64,000 nucleotides of DNA from Streptomyces sp. NBC_01283 (GTDB taxonomy: Bacteria; Actinomycetota; Actinomycetes; Streptomycetales; Streptomycetaceae), in the NCBI RefSeq assembly GCF_041435335.1, contig NZ_CP108430.1, positions 806,001 to 870,000 on the forward strand, given 5' to 3'. Shown here in pieces: positions 24,708 through 33,594 of this stretch; the first letter of the stretch is position 1, and every line of letters begins with the position of its first letter. A program made the translations under genes and the position numbers. Under the pieces are notes generated by a model, which had not been told where the DNA came from, did not search any database, and saw nothing but the letters and a program-made list of their open reading frames with translations.

Positions 24708-25525
24708 GCGCCCTCGACGTACAGGCACCGGCCACCCAGCACGGTCTCGTCGTACGGGAGCTGCACGAACTGCACGAACTGGAGGGCGCCAACGCGTTGT
24801 TCGAGACGATCTGGGGCAGCTCCCCCGGCAGCTCGCCCATGGGTGTCGAGCAGATGCGGGCGCTGTCCCACGCGGGCAACTACGTCGCCGGAGCCTTCGA
24901 GGACGGCCGGCTCGTCGGCGCGTCCGTCGCCTTCTTCGCGGCCCCGGCCGGCGAGGCCCTGCACTCGCACGTCACCGGTGCGCTGCCGGGCCGCCGTGCG
25001 GGCCTTGCCCTCAAGCTCCATCAGCGCCGGTGGGCCCTGGACCGCGGGCTGCGCCGGATCACGTGGACCTACGACCCGCTGGTGCGGCGCAACGCCCACT
25101 TCAACCTGACGAAGCTGGGCGGGCGGCCGGTGGAGTACCTCACCAGCTTCTACGGGGCGATGGACGACGTCATCAACGGCGGTGACGACACCGACCGGGC
25201 GCTCATCGCCTGGGAGTTGAACGACGCCGCGGCCATCGCCGCCGTGGAGTCGCGCCTCCTGCCCGTGACGGTCCCCGACGACGCCGCGACCGCGCTGTCC
25301 GTGCGCGACGGCCTGCCCGCCGTCGGGCGCCTGGACGACGCGACCCTGATCGTCGAGGTGCCGCCGGACATCGAGGGACTGCGCCGCACCGACCCCGGCG
25401 CGGCCAAGGCGTGGCGGCTCGCGATGCGCGAGGTGCTCGGCGGTCTCCTTGCCGATGGCGCCCGCGTCACCGGCTTCCATGACCGCAGTTCCTACGTCGT
25501 CGCGCGCGCCACCGACGCCACGTGA
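24704..25525 (+). CDS. GNAT acyltransferase (COG3375 type; candidate D-amino acid N-succinyltransferase)
   Basis: 273 residues, longer than a single GNAT domain. Features include F-E-D-G-R-L-V-G-A-S-V-A-F, T-W-T-Y-D-P-L, R-R-N-A-H-F-N-L-T-K-L-G and S-F-Y-G, the pattern of the COG3375 group. In other bacteria this group is found next to N-succinylamino acid racemases and succinylates D-amino acids with succinyl-CoA. GTG start, overlapping the M20 stop as GTGA. The specific donor is inferred from context. Confidence 0.8.
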   Translation: MSALDVQAPATQHGLVVRELHELHELEGANALFETIWGSSPGSSPMGVEQMRALSHAGNYVAGAFEDGRLVGASVAFFAAPAGEALHSHVTGALPGRRAGLALKLHQRRWALDRGLRRITWTYDPLVRRNAHFNLTKLGGRPVEYLTSFYGAMDDVINGGDDTDRALIAWELNDAAAIAAVESRLLPVTVPDDAATALSVRDGLPAVGRLDDATLIVEVPPDIEGLRRTDPGAAKAWRLAMREVLGGLLADGARVTGFHDRSSYVVARATDAT

Positions 25526-25562
25526 CCGCCGTCCTCTCCCCCTCCTCCAGGAGCCAAGCAGC

Positions 25563-26663
25563 ATGAAGATCAACGGAATTGAACTGCGCCGGATCGCGAT
25601 GCCCCTGCGGGCGCCGTTCCGGACCTCCTTCGGCGTCGAGACCGCACGCGACGTCCTGCTCGTCCGCGTGGTCACGCCCGACGGCGAGGGCTGGGGCGAG
25701 TGCGTCGCCATGTCCGAACCGCGCTACTGCTCCGAGTACGTCGACGGGGCGGCCGACGTGCTGCGCCGCTTCCTGATCCCGGCGCTGCCCGCCGAGGCGG
25801 ACGCCCACGCGGTCAAGCGCGCCATGAAGCCGTTCAAGGGTCACAAGATGGCCAAGGCGGCCCTGGAGACGGCCGTACTCGACGCCCAGCTGCGCGCCAC
25901 CGGCCAGTCCTTCGGAGGCTTCCTCGGCGCCGAGCGCGAGACCGTTCCGTGCGGTGTCTCCGTCGGCATCATGGACTCGGTCCCCGAACTCCTCGACGCC
26001 GTCGGCGGCTTCATCGAGGAGGGCTACGTACGCATCAAGCTCAAGATCGAACCGGACTGGGACATCGCGCCGGTCCGCGCGGTGCGGGAGCGGTTCGGCG
26101 ACGACCTGCTGCTCCAGGTGGACGCCAACGCCGCGTACACCCTGGCCGACGCGCGCCGGCTCGCCAAGCTCGACGCCTTCGACCTCCTGCTCATCGAGCA
26201 GCCGCTGGCCGACGACGACCTGGTCCAGCACGCCGCACTGGCCAAGCAGCTGCGTACGCCGGTGTGTCTGGACGAGTCCATCGAGTCCGCCGAGGACGCC
26301 GCCGCGGCCATCACCCTGGGCGCCGCGTCGATCATCAACGTCAAGCCGGGCCGGGTCGGCGGCTATCTGGAGGCCAAGGCCATCCACGACGTGTGCGTGG
26401 CCCACGGCGTCCCCGTGTGGTGCGGAGGCATGCTGGAGACCGGAATCGGCCGCGCCGCCAACGTCGCGCTCGCCGCGCTGCCCGGCTTCACACTGCCCGG
26501 CGACACGTCAGGCTCAAGCCGCTACTTCGCCACGGACGTCACCGAGCCCTTCGAACTCGCCGACGGTCATCTCTCCGTCCCCACCGGCCCCGGGCTCGGT
26601 GTCGAGCCGGTCGACGAGATCCTCGAACGGGTGACCACGGCCAAGGAGTGGATCCAGCTGTAG
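25563..26663 (+). CDS. N-succinylamino acid racemase / o-succinylbenzoate synthase family
   Basis: 366 residues, enolase superfamily. Catalytic lysines are in I-K-L-K (K159, K161) and N-V-K-P-G (K261). Metal ligands are D187 (V-D-A-N), E212 (L-I-E-Q-P) and D237 (C-L-D-E-S). The eighth-strand region L-P-G-D-T-S-G-S-S-R-Y-F and V-P-T-G-P-G-L-G-V fit the NSAR/OSBS group, not dipeptide epimerases. With no menaquinone genes nearby and a GNAT plus M20 gene in the same operon, racemisation of N-succinylamino acids is the likely role. AGGAG precedes the ATG; a 20-bp terminator follows. Confidence 0.9.
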   Translation: MKINGIELRRIAMPLRAPFRTSFGVETARDVLLVRVVTPDGEGWGECVAMSEPRYCSEYVDGAADVLRRFLIPALPAEADAHAVKRAMKPFKGHKMAKAALETAVLDAQLRATGQSFGGFLGAERETVPCGVSVGIMDSVPELLDAVGGFIEEGYVRIKLKIEPDWDIAPVRAVRERFGDDLLLQVDANAAYTLADARRLAKLDAFDLLLIEQPLADDDLVQHAALAKQLRTPVCLDESIESAEDAAAAITLGAASIINVKPGRVGGYLEAKAIHDVCVAHGVPVWCGGMLETGIGRAANVALAALPGFTLPGDTSGSSRYFATDVTEPFELADGHLSVPTGPGLGVEPVDEILERVTTAKEWIQL

Positions 26664-26691
26664 CGGATCCACTCGGCGGCGACAGCGTGAA

Positions 26692-26736
26692 ACGGCCCCT
26701 GGGGCAGGTCCTTCCCGGACCTGCCCCAGGGGCCGT
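26692..26736. terminator. Strong bidirectional terminator
   Basis: ACGGCCCCTGGGGCAGGTCC (26692-26711) pairs perfectly with 26717-26736 across a TTCCC loop: a 20-bp stem between the racemase stop and the facing PucR gene. Confidence 0.93.
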
Positions 26737-26804
26737 CGCGCGGGGCGCTACCGCGTGGCCGTCAGCCGGACCGCCGCGCGGCGGACACCTCGGGGCGCCC
26801 CGGC

Positions 26805-28463
26805 TCACTCCTCCGGTGGGCCGGTGCCCGAGGCAGTCATCAGCCGCAGCTGCAGCATGAGGGCGAACCGCACGGACGGATCCTGCAGATCGACCTGCGC
26901 CACCTCCGCGACCCTGCGGATGCGGTAGCGAAAGGTGTTGGGGTGGACGAAGACGCTCGCCGACGCGGCGATGATGTCGCCGAAGGCGTCCAGCCATGCG
27001 CGCACTGTCCCGACCAGGTGCGAGCGATGCCTGGTGTCGTACTCCACCAGCCGGGCCACCGGGCTGAGCAGTTCATCCCCCTGGACCGCGGCCAGGTCCC
27101 GCAGGTCGAGCAGCAGCGCGTCGATGTACACGTCGCCGATCGAGGCCACCCGCCTGCTGCCCAGGTCACTCATCAGCACACGCAGCGCGCGGTCCGCCCG
27201 GGTCCGTGACCGGCCGAGGGCCGACGGGTCGGTCGCCACCGACCCGATGCCGATCACCACCTGCGACCGCTTGCCGGCCCGCTCCAGGAAGTTGGCCGCG
27301 ATCTGCACCGCCCGCTCCCGGCCGGCCACGGGATCCGCCGGCACCGGGAGGACGGCGTAGGCGACATCGCCGAGCAGTGCCAGGGCCGACCGTGGCTGCA
27401 CCGCGTTGAGGTGGATGCCCAGGGCGCTGGTCAGCCGCTGCCGTTCCGCCGCGAGCTGGGCATGGTCACCCTTCTGCCCGGCGAGGCCCATGGCCATCAC
27501 CACCGTGGGCTCCTTGACCAGTCCCAGCCGGTCCAGGGCGTCCACCGCACCCGTGCCGCCTTCGAGGACCGTGCTCACGAGGTCGGCCCGGAGCCGGTTC
27601 CGCGCGTCGGCGCCCGCCCGGTGGCGCAGCAGGTGGAGGGCGACGAGCTTCGCCGCGTCCTGGAACGCCTGCTCACGATCGGGGGTCAGTGGCTCCTCGA
27701 CCGCGGCCCACACCGACCCCAGGAACTCGTCACCGGCCCGCACCGCGACGGCCACCCGCGGGATGGCCGTCTCCCCCTCTTCGAGCGTCGCCGGGGCGAT
27801 GTGCACGGGACGGTCGCTGCGGTACAGCTCGCTGAAGACCCCGCGGCTCTCCAGGATCCGCAGATAGCCGTCCGGCACCTGGCGGGCCAGGATCGTGGCG
27901 ACGCGCGACTGGTCGGCCTCGTCCTGACGGCCCGAGAAGGCCAGGATGCGCTGGCGGCGGTCCTCGATCGTGATCGGCGCGTCCAGCAGCGTCGCGACGG
28001 CATTGGCGAGCGCGAACAGATCACCGGAGGGGACTCCCCCGAGCGACTCGACGCCCACGTCACCGACGTCTCCTTCGGTGAGCAGCGTCCGCAGGAGTTC
28101 CGTGAGCTGCGACCACGACGCGCCCTTCGTCAAGCTGATCAGGACCACGTTCGAGGCCGCCGACGCCTCGGCGAGCGCCTCGTCCCGCTCCACCGGGCCG
28201 CGTACCACCAGGGCCGCCGCACCGTGCGCGCCCAGCTCGTGCATGAGCCGGGCGATCTCCACCGGACCGTAGACGCCGACGCCCAGCACGATGGCCCGCG
28301 GCGGGTACGCGACGGCATCCCCCGGGTCGTGGATGACGACCCCTCCGACCTCGTCCGTCAGCCCGGGAGTCCCCTGGACAAGATCGAGCAGGGCAGGGCT
28401 GAAGTCCTCGAGCACGCGGGCAAGACTGGTGCGAAGGTTCATCGGCACGTCACTGGTCACCAC
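26805..28463 (-). CDS. PucR family transcriptional regulator
   Basis: 552 residues, the full length of the PucR family. An N-terminal PucR-type sensor (about 1-140, with V-V-I-H-D-P-G-D), a GAF/GGDEF-like middle (V-A-V-A-V-R-A-G-D-E-F) and a C-terminal HTH_30 (S-V-F-V-H-P-N-T-F-R-Y-R-I-R-R-V) are seen. PucR proteins govern purine, amino acid and polyamine catabolism. Being convergent with the amino acid operon, it is a plausible regulator of it. The start is GTG at 28463 with GAGG nearby; ATG at 28442 is an alternative. Confidence 0.85.
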   Translation of the reverse strand: MVTSDVPMNLRTSLARVLEDFSPALLDLVQGTPGLTDEVGGVVIHDPGDAVAYPPRAIVLGVGVYGPVEIARLMHELGAHGAAALVVRGPVERDEALAEASAASNVVLISLTKGASWSQLTELLRTLLTEGDVGDVGVESLGGVPSGDLFALANAVATLLDAPITIEDRRQRILAFSGRQDEADQSRVATILARQVPDGYLRILESRGVFSELYRSDRPVHIAPATLEEGETAIPRVAVAVRAGDEFLGSVWAAVEEPLTPDREQAFQDAAKLVALHLLRHRAGADARNRLRADLVSTVLEGGTGAVDALDRLGLVKEPTVVMAMGLAGQKGDHAQLAAERQRLTSALGIHLNAVQPRSALALLGDVAYAVLPVPADPVAGRERAVQIAANFLERAGKRSQVVIGIGSVATDPSALGRSRTRADRALRVLMSDLGSRRVASIGDVYIDALLLDLRDLAAVQGDELLSPVARLVEYDTRHRSHLVGTVRAWLDAFGDIIAASASVFVHPNTFRYRIRRVAEVAQVDLQDPSVRFALMLQLRLMTASGTGPPEE

Positions 28464-28553
28464 CTCAGGCTAAGAGGGCGACTATCACCGACGTTCGTGT
28501 GCGGATACAAGTTGGCACGGGGAACTCGTCGCCCCGTACCAATGGCAGGGGTC

Positions 28554-29246
28554 TCAGCGGCCCCGCAGAGCCTTCCAGTCGTCCTCGAGCATCGAGTACT
28601 GGACGATGTCGTGCCACACCCCGTCCACGTGGCCGTAGTGGCGCAGGCACCCCTCCCGGACCATCCCTGCCTTCTCGATGGCCCGCTGCGCGGCGACGTT
28701 CGACGGCATGAATCCCGACCAGACGCGGTGCAGGCCCAGCCGGTCGAAGCCCAGGATGCCCAGCAGGAAGCCGATCTCGACGCTGTGGCCGACGCTCACC
28801 CGGTCGGCACGCAGCGCCAGGCCCACCTCCGCGCTGCGGTAGCCGACGCGGACCATCCCGCCCTCGCCCGACTGATCCTCGAGGATCAGCTTCGCCGAGC
28901 CGATCAGCTCGCCCGTGGCGATGTCGCTGACGCCCAGCCGGTAGTGCGAGCGAGGAGTGCGCCGGGCGCCTGCCCTGGCCTGCTCGACCAGCGCCGCGGC
29001 GTCGGAGCGCCGGAAGGGCGGCATACCGAACTCGCGGGTCGTGCGGGGGTCACCGAAGATGCCGAGTACGCCGTCGACATCGCTGGGCACGAACTCCCGC
29101 AGTCGCAGCGTGGAGCCTTCGACGAGAACCGCACGCTGCTCGGGCACCGGCGGCGGCCGTTCGTCGACCAGCGCCTGGGGCGCTTCTCGCGGGGGCCAGA
29201 GGTGGGCTTGTTCCCGCTCGGCCTCGACTTGCAGGCGATCCGTCAT
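28554..29246 (-). CDS. GNAT N-acetyltransferase (RimJ/RimL type)
   Basis: 230 residues. S-T-L-R-L-R-E-F-V-P-S-D begins the domain and N-V-A-A-Q-R-A-I-E-K-A-G-M is the acetyl-CoA pyrophosphate and C-terminal helix region. An extra 35 residues precede it. It probably acetylates a protein N-terminus, antibiotic or small amine. AAGGAG lies 7 bases before the ATG. Its start overlaps the stop of the upstream methyltransferase gene as ATGA, so the two are coupled. Confidence 0.86.
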   Translation of the reverse strand: MTDRLQVEAEREQAHLWPPREAPQALVDERPPPVPEQRAVLVEGSTLRLREFVPSDVDGVLGIFGDPRTTREFGMPPFRRSDAAALVEQARAGARRTPRSHYRLGVSDIATGELIGSAKLILEDQSGEGGMVRVGYRSAEVGLALRADRVSVGHSVEIGFLLGILGFDRLGLHRVWSGFMPSNVAAQRAIEKAGMVREGCLRHYGHVDGVWHDIVQYSMLEDDWKALRGR

Positions 29247-30106
29247 GCGTTGACTCCTTGGTGCTGTTTCGTCGGGCCGAACGACACACGCGTGACCCAG
29301 AGGGGCTTTCGCGTACGGATCGCAGGAAGAACGTTGGCGAGCGGCAGGAGCCACCCGCAGAGAAATCCCCGGCCCCGTGGCGCGCGCACTGCCCGCACGG
29401 CGGCGATGTTCGGGTGCACCGCGCGCAGCTTGCGCTGTTCCGCCGGTGTCATCCCCCAGAGCATCGGCGGCGGACGGTACCCGGCGGGGTACTTCCACCG
29501 GCCACGTTCGGTGCGGGCGGCCATCCAGGCGGGCGGGGTGTCGAAGACGAGCTCCGCTCCGGGGAATCGGGCGGCACACGCCTCGATGAGCCGGTGGACC
29601 GCGTCCCGCGGGAGATACATCAGCATCCCCTGGGCGAGGATCAACAGCCCGCGGGAGACATCGACCTCGTCCATCCACCGGGTGTCGGTGGCCGAACAGG
29701 GCAGAGTGCGGTGGCGTGGCGCGTCCGGCAGCAGCCGTTGGCGCAGCTCCGCGACCTCGGGCAGGTCGACCCCGAGCCACTGCACCCGGCCGTTGTCCAC
29801 CCGCCAGAACTGCGTCTCCAGGCCCTCCCCGAGCGAGACGACCGTGCCGTCCGGATGATCACTGAGGAAACGTCGCACCTCACGGTCGTAACAGCGCGCC
29901 CGTACTGCCATCCCCTGCGCGAAGCCCCAGTTGCCGGTGCCGAACCGCCCCTCAAAGGGATAGTCGACAGCGTCGATCACCTCGATCGCCTTCGGGTCCC
30001 GCAGTGCCGAGCCAGGGTCCTTCGCGGCCAGAGCGCGGTGGTGCAACGTCCATAGCGTCGTCTCGGCGACGCCATCCAACTCGGCCTTCCGCTTCTGTCC
30101 GTTCAT
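29243..30106 (-). CDS. SAM-dependent methyltransferase, leucine-carboxyl-methyltransferase (LCMT) family
   Basis: 287 residues. V-S-L-G-E-G-L-E-T-Q-F-W-R is the LCMT-type SAM loop, followed by L-G-V-D-L-P-E-V and Q-G-M-L-M-Y-L. This family methylates carboxyl or hydroxyl groups of polyketides or unknown metabolites in actinomycetes. M-N-G-Q-K-R-K at 30106 is taken as the start; the frame opens to 30142. The product or pathway is unknown. It is coupled to the GNAT gene and divergent from the transglutaminase-like gene across 280 bp that hold nothing else I can name. Confidence 0.83.
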   Translation of the reverse strand: MNGQKRKAELDGVAETTLWTLHHRALAAKDPGSALRDPKAIEVIDAVDYPFEGRFGTGNWGFAQGMAVRARCYDREVRRFLSDHPDGTVVSLGEGLETQFWRVDNGRVQWLGVDLPEVAELRQRLLPDAPRHRTLPCSATDTRWMDEVDVSRGLLILAQGMLMYLPRDAVHRLIEACAARFPGAELVFDTPPAWMAARTERGRWKYPAGYRPPPMLWGMTPAEQRKLRAVHPNIAAVRAVRAPRGRGFLCGWLLPLANVLPAIRTRKPLWVTRVSFGPTKQHQGVNA

Positions 30107-30386
30107 CCGGCGATGGTCACAACACTGTCGGCGCCCCAGCAAGGAGCGTCACTCCTGCGAGCGCATAGATCACTCCTTCAGTTGGGATTTCACCCCGCGA
30201 AGCACCGCAGCCCGTCATACCCGTCATGCTGCGGCGCCGTGTTGACCCACCTTTCGCCGATCAGTTGAACCTCTGATGCGACTCGTCGACACAAGGCATC
30301 TGGACATGCGCGGCGAGATTTTGACACGGTGAGACGCACCGGCCCGGGAGCCGAACGCGCGGCCGAAGCCTGCTGGGAGTTCAGCC

Positions 30387-31307
30387 ATGCCGCCCGCCCG
30401 CCTCGCACGGGACACTGCCGCCTTTTATGCCGCGCAGAGCGCATTCTCCGACCCCCACGGGCTCGGCCGGTTTTACACCGAACTACCGGATGACCCCGCT
30501 CAACTCGCCCGCGCGGCACGGGATCTGATGCTCCACCGTCTCGACGGTGAGCTGTTCCACCACGTCGTCCCGCAGGACCGCCTGCACAACGATGCCGAGA
30601 CGCGCTACCTCGACGACATCCTGCGGATCGTCATCGAGCGCAACGACGCCCCACTGACGCAGCGGCGCGAGGCCGGTGACCGGTTCGTGGGCGTCTGCCG
30701 AGACTTCGCGCTGCTGCACTGCTCGTTCCTGCGTCACACGGGGACACCCGCGCGCTTGCGGTCCGGGTTCGCCGACTACCTCGGCCCGGACGGATTCCAC
30801 GGTGACCACGTGGTCACCGAGTACTGGGACAACGAGCGAGGCTGGCTGCTCGCCGATCCGCAGCTGGCAGACCCGTTGGTCATCAGCGCCTGGGGCGTGG
30901 ACTTCGATCCGATGGACGTGCCGCGCGACCGCTTTCTGGTCGCGGGCAAGGCGTGGCGAGTCATCCGGGCAGGCGATGCGGATCCGGCGGCCTTTGGACT
31001 CCATCCCCCGGAGGAGGGGCCGATGTTCGGGGAGTGGTTCGTGGCCCACGACATCCGGATCGACCTCGCGGCGCTGAACAAGGTGGAGACGCTGCTGTGG
31101 GACACATGGGGTACGGACGCGGGCGGCCACAGGGAGATGACGGACGAGACCTGTGAGCTCTACGACCAGGTCTCGCTCGTGGTGGGCGACGACGTTCCCT
31201 TCGATGCGGCGCGGAAGCTGTTCGCGGAGCACGAGGGACTGCGGACGCCGAGGACCGTGGTGTCGTTGGCACCGTTCAACGGTCCGAGCGAGGTCACTCT
31301 GCGGTGA
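30387..31307 (+). CDS. Transglutaminase-like domain protein
   Basis: 306 residues, no signal peptide. The papain-like triad of transglutaminase-core proteins is visible: G-V-C-R-D-F-A-L-L (C104), H-V-V-T-E-Y-W (H141) and L-L-A-D-P-Q (D157). N-terminal and C-terminal extensions do not match a family I know. It could be a protease or an amide-forming enzyme. Convergent with the broken MFS gene. Confidence 0.82.
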   Translation: MPPARLARDTAAFYAAQSAFSDPHGLGRFYTELPDDPAQLARAARDLMLHRLDGELFHHVVPQDRLHNDAETRYLDDILRIVIERNDAPLTQRREAGDRFVGVCRDFALLHCSFLRHTGTPARLRSGFADYLGPDGFHGDHVVTEYWDNERGWLLADPQLADPLVISAWGVDFDPMDVPRDRFLVAGKAWRVIRAGDADPAAFGLHPPEEGPMFGEWFVAHDIRIDLAALNKVETLLWDTWGTDAGGHREMTDETCELYDQVSLVVGDDVPFDAARKLFAEHEGLRTPRTVVSLAPFNGPSEVTLR

Positions 31308-31353
31308 GGGACGCGCCAGGTGACGCGCCAGCCAGAAGCCTCGCCCACCGGCG

Positions 31354-32515
31354 TCACCGACGCACCTGATCGAGCGGCGCGCGCGAGCCGGCCTCCTCTG
31401 CCTCATCCGCCGCTGCGTACTCCAGGCGCCGCGGTCCTCGCGCGAGGATGTAGAGGAGCAGGACGGCCATGACGGCGACGCCCGCCCACATGGCCTGCTG
31501 CCAGCCGTCGACGAACGACTCCTTCGCGGCGCGGATCAGCGCCTGGGCGTGGGCGCCGGTTCCGTCCGCCGCTCCGATCGCGTTGGCGACGCCTTCGCGT
31601 GCCGTGTCGGCAGCTTCCCTGGGAACGCCGTCCAGTCGGGAGTCGATGGCGCTGTGGTAGCCGGAGGACAGGAGCGCGCCGGGCAGGGCTACGCCGAGCG
31701 CGGTGCCGAACTCCCGTGTGACGTCATTGAGTGCGGAGGCGACCCCCTGGCGCTCACGCGGCAGGGCGCCGGTGATGGCCTCGGTCGAGGGCATCATCGA
31801 CAGCCCCATGCCGGTTCCCATCGCGAGCATGCCAGGCAGTACGGAGAGACAGCCGCCGTCGACGGAGACGAAGACCGCCATGAGGGCAAGGCCCGCACCG
31901 GCCAGCAGAATTCCCGTGGCCATGGTCGAGCGGGCGCCGATGCGCGCGGCCAGTTCGGGGGCCAGGCCCGAGGCCGTCATCATCAGTACGGCCATGGGCA
32001 TCAGGGCCCAGCGTGGAGAGCAGACCCGACCAGCCGAGCACGGCCTGGAAGAACGGAAAAGCACCACGAAGATGCCCGCCTGGACACCCAAGACGACAAG
32101 GAGCGTGATCGAACCGCCCGCCAACGAGCGCTCACCGAACAGACGCGTCCAGGAGCGCGGCATCCCGACGGCGCATCTCCCAGGCCACGAAGCCTGCAGC
32201 GGCCAGGACACCCACGACGAGGGCGAACAAGGTCGCGGGGGCGGTCCAGCCCCGCTCGGGCCCCTGCTTCAGGACGAAGATCAGCCCGGCCACCGCAACG
32301 ACGGAAGTCAGCGCGCCGCCGGTGTCGAACCTGTGCCCGGAGTCGTCGCGGGAGTTGGGAAGGGATCGCAGCGCCATCACGAGGGCCACGACGACCAGCG
32401 CGATGGGCAGGACGAACAGCCGGCGCCAGCTCGCCACGTCGACCAGGGCCGCGGAGACGAACATGCCCAGGATGCCGCCGCCCCCGGCGACGGAGAGGCC
32501 CTAGAGGAACGGCGG
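31354..32515 (-). pseudogene. Decayed DHA2-type MFS transporter
   Basis: Parts of one 14-TM exporter are spread over different frames: V-A-G-G-G-G-I-L-G-M-F-V-S and I-F-V-L-K-Q-G-P-E-R-G (32464-32132), then a shift to L-A-G-G-S-I-T-L-L-V-V-L-G (about 32120-32050), then L-G-W-S-G-L-L-S-T-L-G in another frame (about 32040-32000), then L-M-P-M-A-V-L-M-M onward to the stop at 31354. The first four TM helices (about 130-150 residues) are missing upstream of an in-frame TAG at 32501-32503. At least two frameshifts plus a 5' deletion rule out function. Confidence 0.8.
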
Positions 32516-32520
32516 AGGGT

Positions 32521-32705
32521 TCAGGCGCGGGTGACGGCGGCCCGCTGCGTGGCGGCGAGGGCCGCCTCGGTGTCGGCGGCGGCCAGGTCGGCTTTCATGT
32601 GGGCGCCCGCCAGAGCCCCGGCAGCTCGTCGGTCGCCTCCACGGCACCGGTCACAGCAGTCCCAGCATTCACAGTGGTCAAGGTGGTCATGGTGGTCTCA
32701 GACAT
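32521..32705 (-). pseudogene. Short frameshifted remnant of unknown family
   Basis: An ATG at 32705 opens M-S-E-T-T-M-T-T-L-T-T-V-N-A-G and reaches E-L-P before losing sense. A one-base shift continues as G-A-L-A-G-A-H-M-K-A-D-L-A-A-A-D and ends at 32521. The two parts together look like one short protein or a protein N-terminus, but I cannot name it. It sits immediately upstream of the decayed MFS gene. Confidence 0.35.
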
Positions 32706-32800
32706 GGCGGCACGCCCTTTCCCTCTCGTCCAGCACGTCTTTCACGTACATCGCGTTCTTCACGCGGGCCCCCAGCCATCCGGGGGCTACGGCCACGACG

Positions 32801-32840
32801 ATAGGCACACCTTGCGGCCAAGACATACGATGTTGCCTAT
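32801..32840 (+). promoter_or_regulatory. Inverted repeat and -10 before the XRE-cupin gene
   Basis: ATAGGCA (32801-32807) and TGCCTAT (32834-32840) are perfect inverted repeats flanking TACGAT (32826-32831), a good -10 that ends 7 bases before the ATG at 32839. This fits leaderless transcription under autoregulation. Confidence 0.5.
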
Positions 32841-33447
32841 GACGCAAGACAATGGCGAGCTGGACAGCCTGGTACGCAAACGGATCCGCGCCCTGCGGGT
32901 CGCACAGGGCTGGTCCCTGGAAGAACTGGCCACCCGCGCCTCGGTCAGCCAGTCCACCCTGAGCCGCATCGAGAACGGTCAACGCCGCCTGGCCCTGGAC
33001 CAGCTCGTCACCCTCGCGCGGGCCCTGGACACCTCCCTGGACCAGCTCGTCGAGACGGCCACCGACGACGTCATCACCAGCCCGACGATCGACGGGGCCC
33101 ACGGACAGATGCGCTGGCCGATCAAGGCGGAGCCCGGCATGAGTGTCGTACGCCAGCGGATGACGAATCCGCCGCCGGACAGCCCCGCACGCATGCGCGC
33201 GCACCCCGGCCGCGAATGGCTCGTGGTGCTGTCCGGCACCGCCGTCCTTCTGCTGGGCAACCGGCGCTTCCGCATCGAGACCAACCAGGCCGCCGAGTTC
33301 CCCACGATGCTCCCGCACGCCATCGGCGCCGAGCACGGGCCGTGCGAGATCCTGGGCATCTTCGACCGCGACGCCCGCCGCGGGCACCAGCGCGAGGCCA
33401 AGGACGACACGGGCAACGAGAGCGAAAGCGGCCGCACCGGGCACTGA
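32839..33447 (+). CDS. XRE-family regulator with C-terminal cupin domain
   Basis: 202 residues. The HTH runs through R-K-R-I-R-A-L-R-V-A-Q-G-W-S-L-E-E-L-A and S-Q-S-T-L-S-R-I-E-N-G (about 12-50). The C-terminal half is a cupin: G-R-E-W-L-V-V-L-S-G-T-A and N-Q-A-A-E-F-P-T-M. Such XRE-cupin regulators often respond to small molecules and control a neighbouring exporter or enzyme. Its neighbour here is the broken MFS transporter, so it may have lost its target. ATG at 32830 (M-L-P) is an alternative start. Confidence 0.85.
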   Translation: MTQDNGELDSLVRKRIRALRVAQGWSLEELATRASVSQSTLSRIENGQRRLALDQLVTLARALDTSLDQLVETATDDVITSPTIDGAHGQMRWPIKAEPGMSVVRQRMTNPPPDSPARMRAHPGREWLVVLSGTAVLLLGNRRFRIETNQAAEFPTMLPHAIGAEHGPCEILGIFDRDARRGHQREAKDDTGNESESGRTGH

Positions 33448-33594
33448 CCTGCCGGGCGTCGGGCCCCGCCGCGCAGGTCCGCACCCAGGAGCGCCGACCA
33501 GTCAGTTGCGCGTACGGCAGCGCGGCGGGCCAACTTCTTGCGCAGTCCGGGATTGATGGTGCCGCGAGCGCATGACCGACCTAGCGTCGCCTGC

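Noticed and set aside
23330..25525. A 731-codon plus-strand frame across the M20 and GNAT genes
   Set aside because: Only its 3' part (from 24704) is real; the rest is a frame shadow of the M20 gene, whose di-zinc motifs are in another frame.
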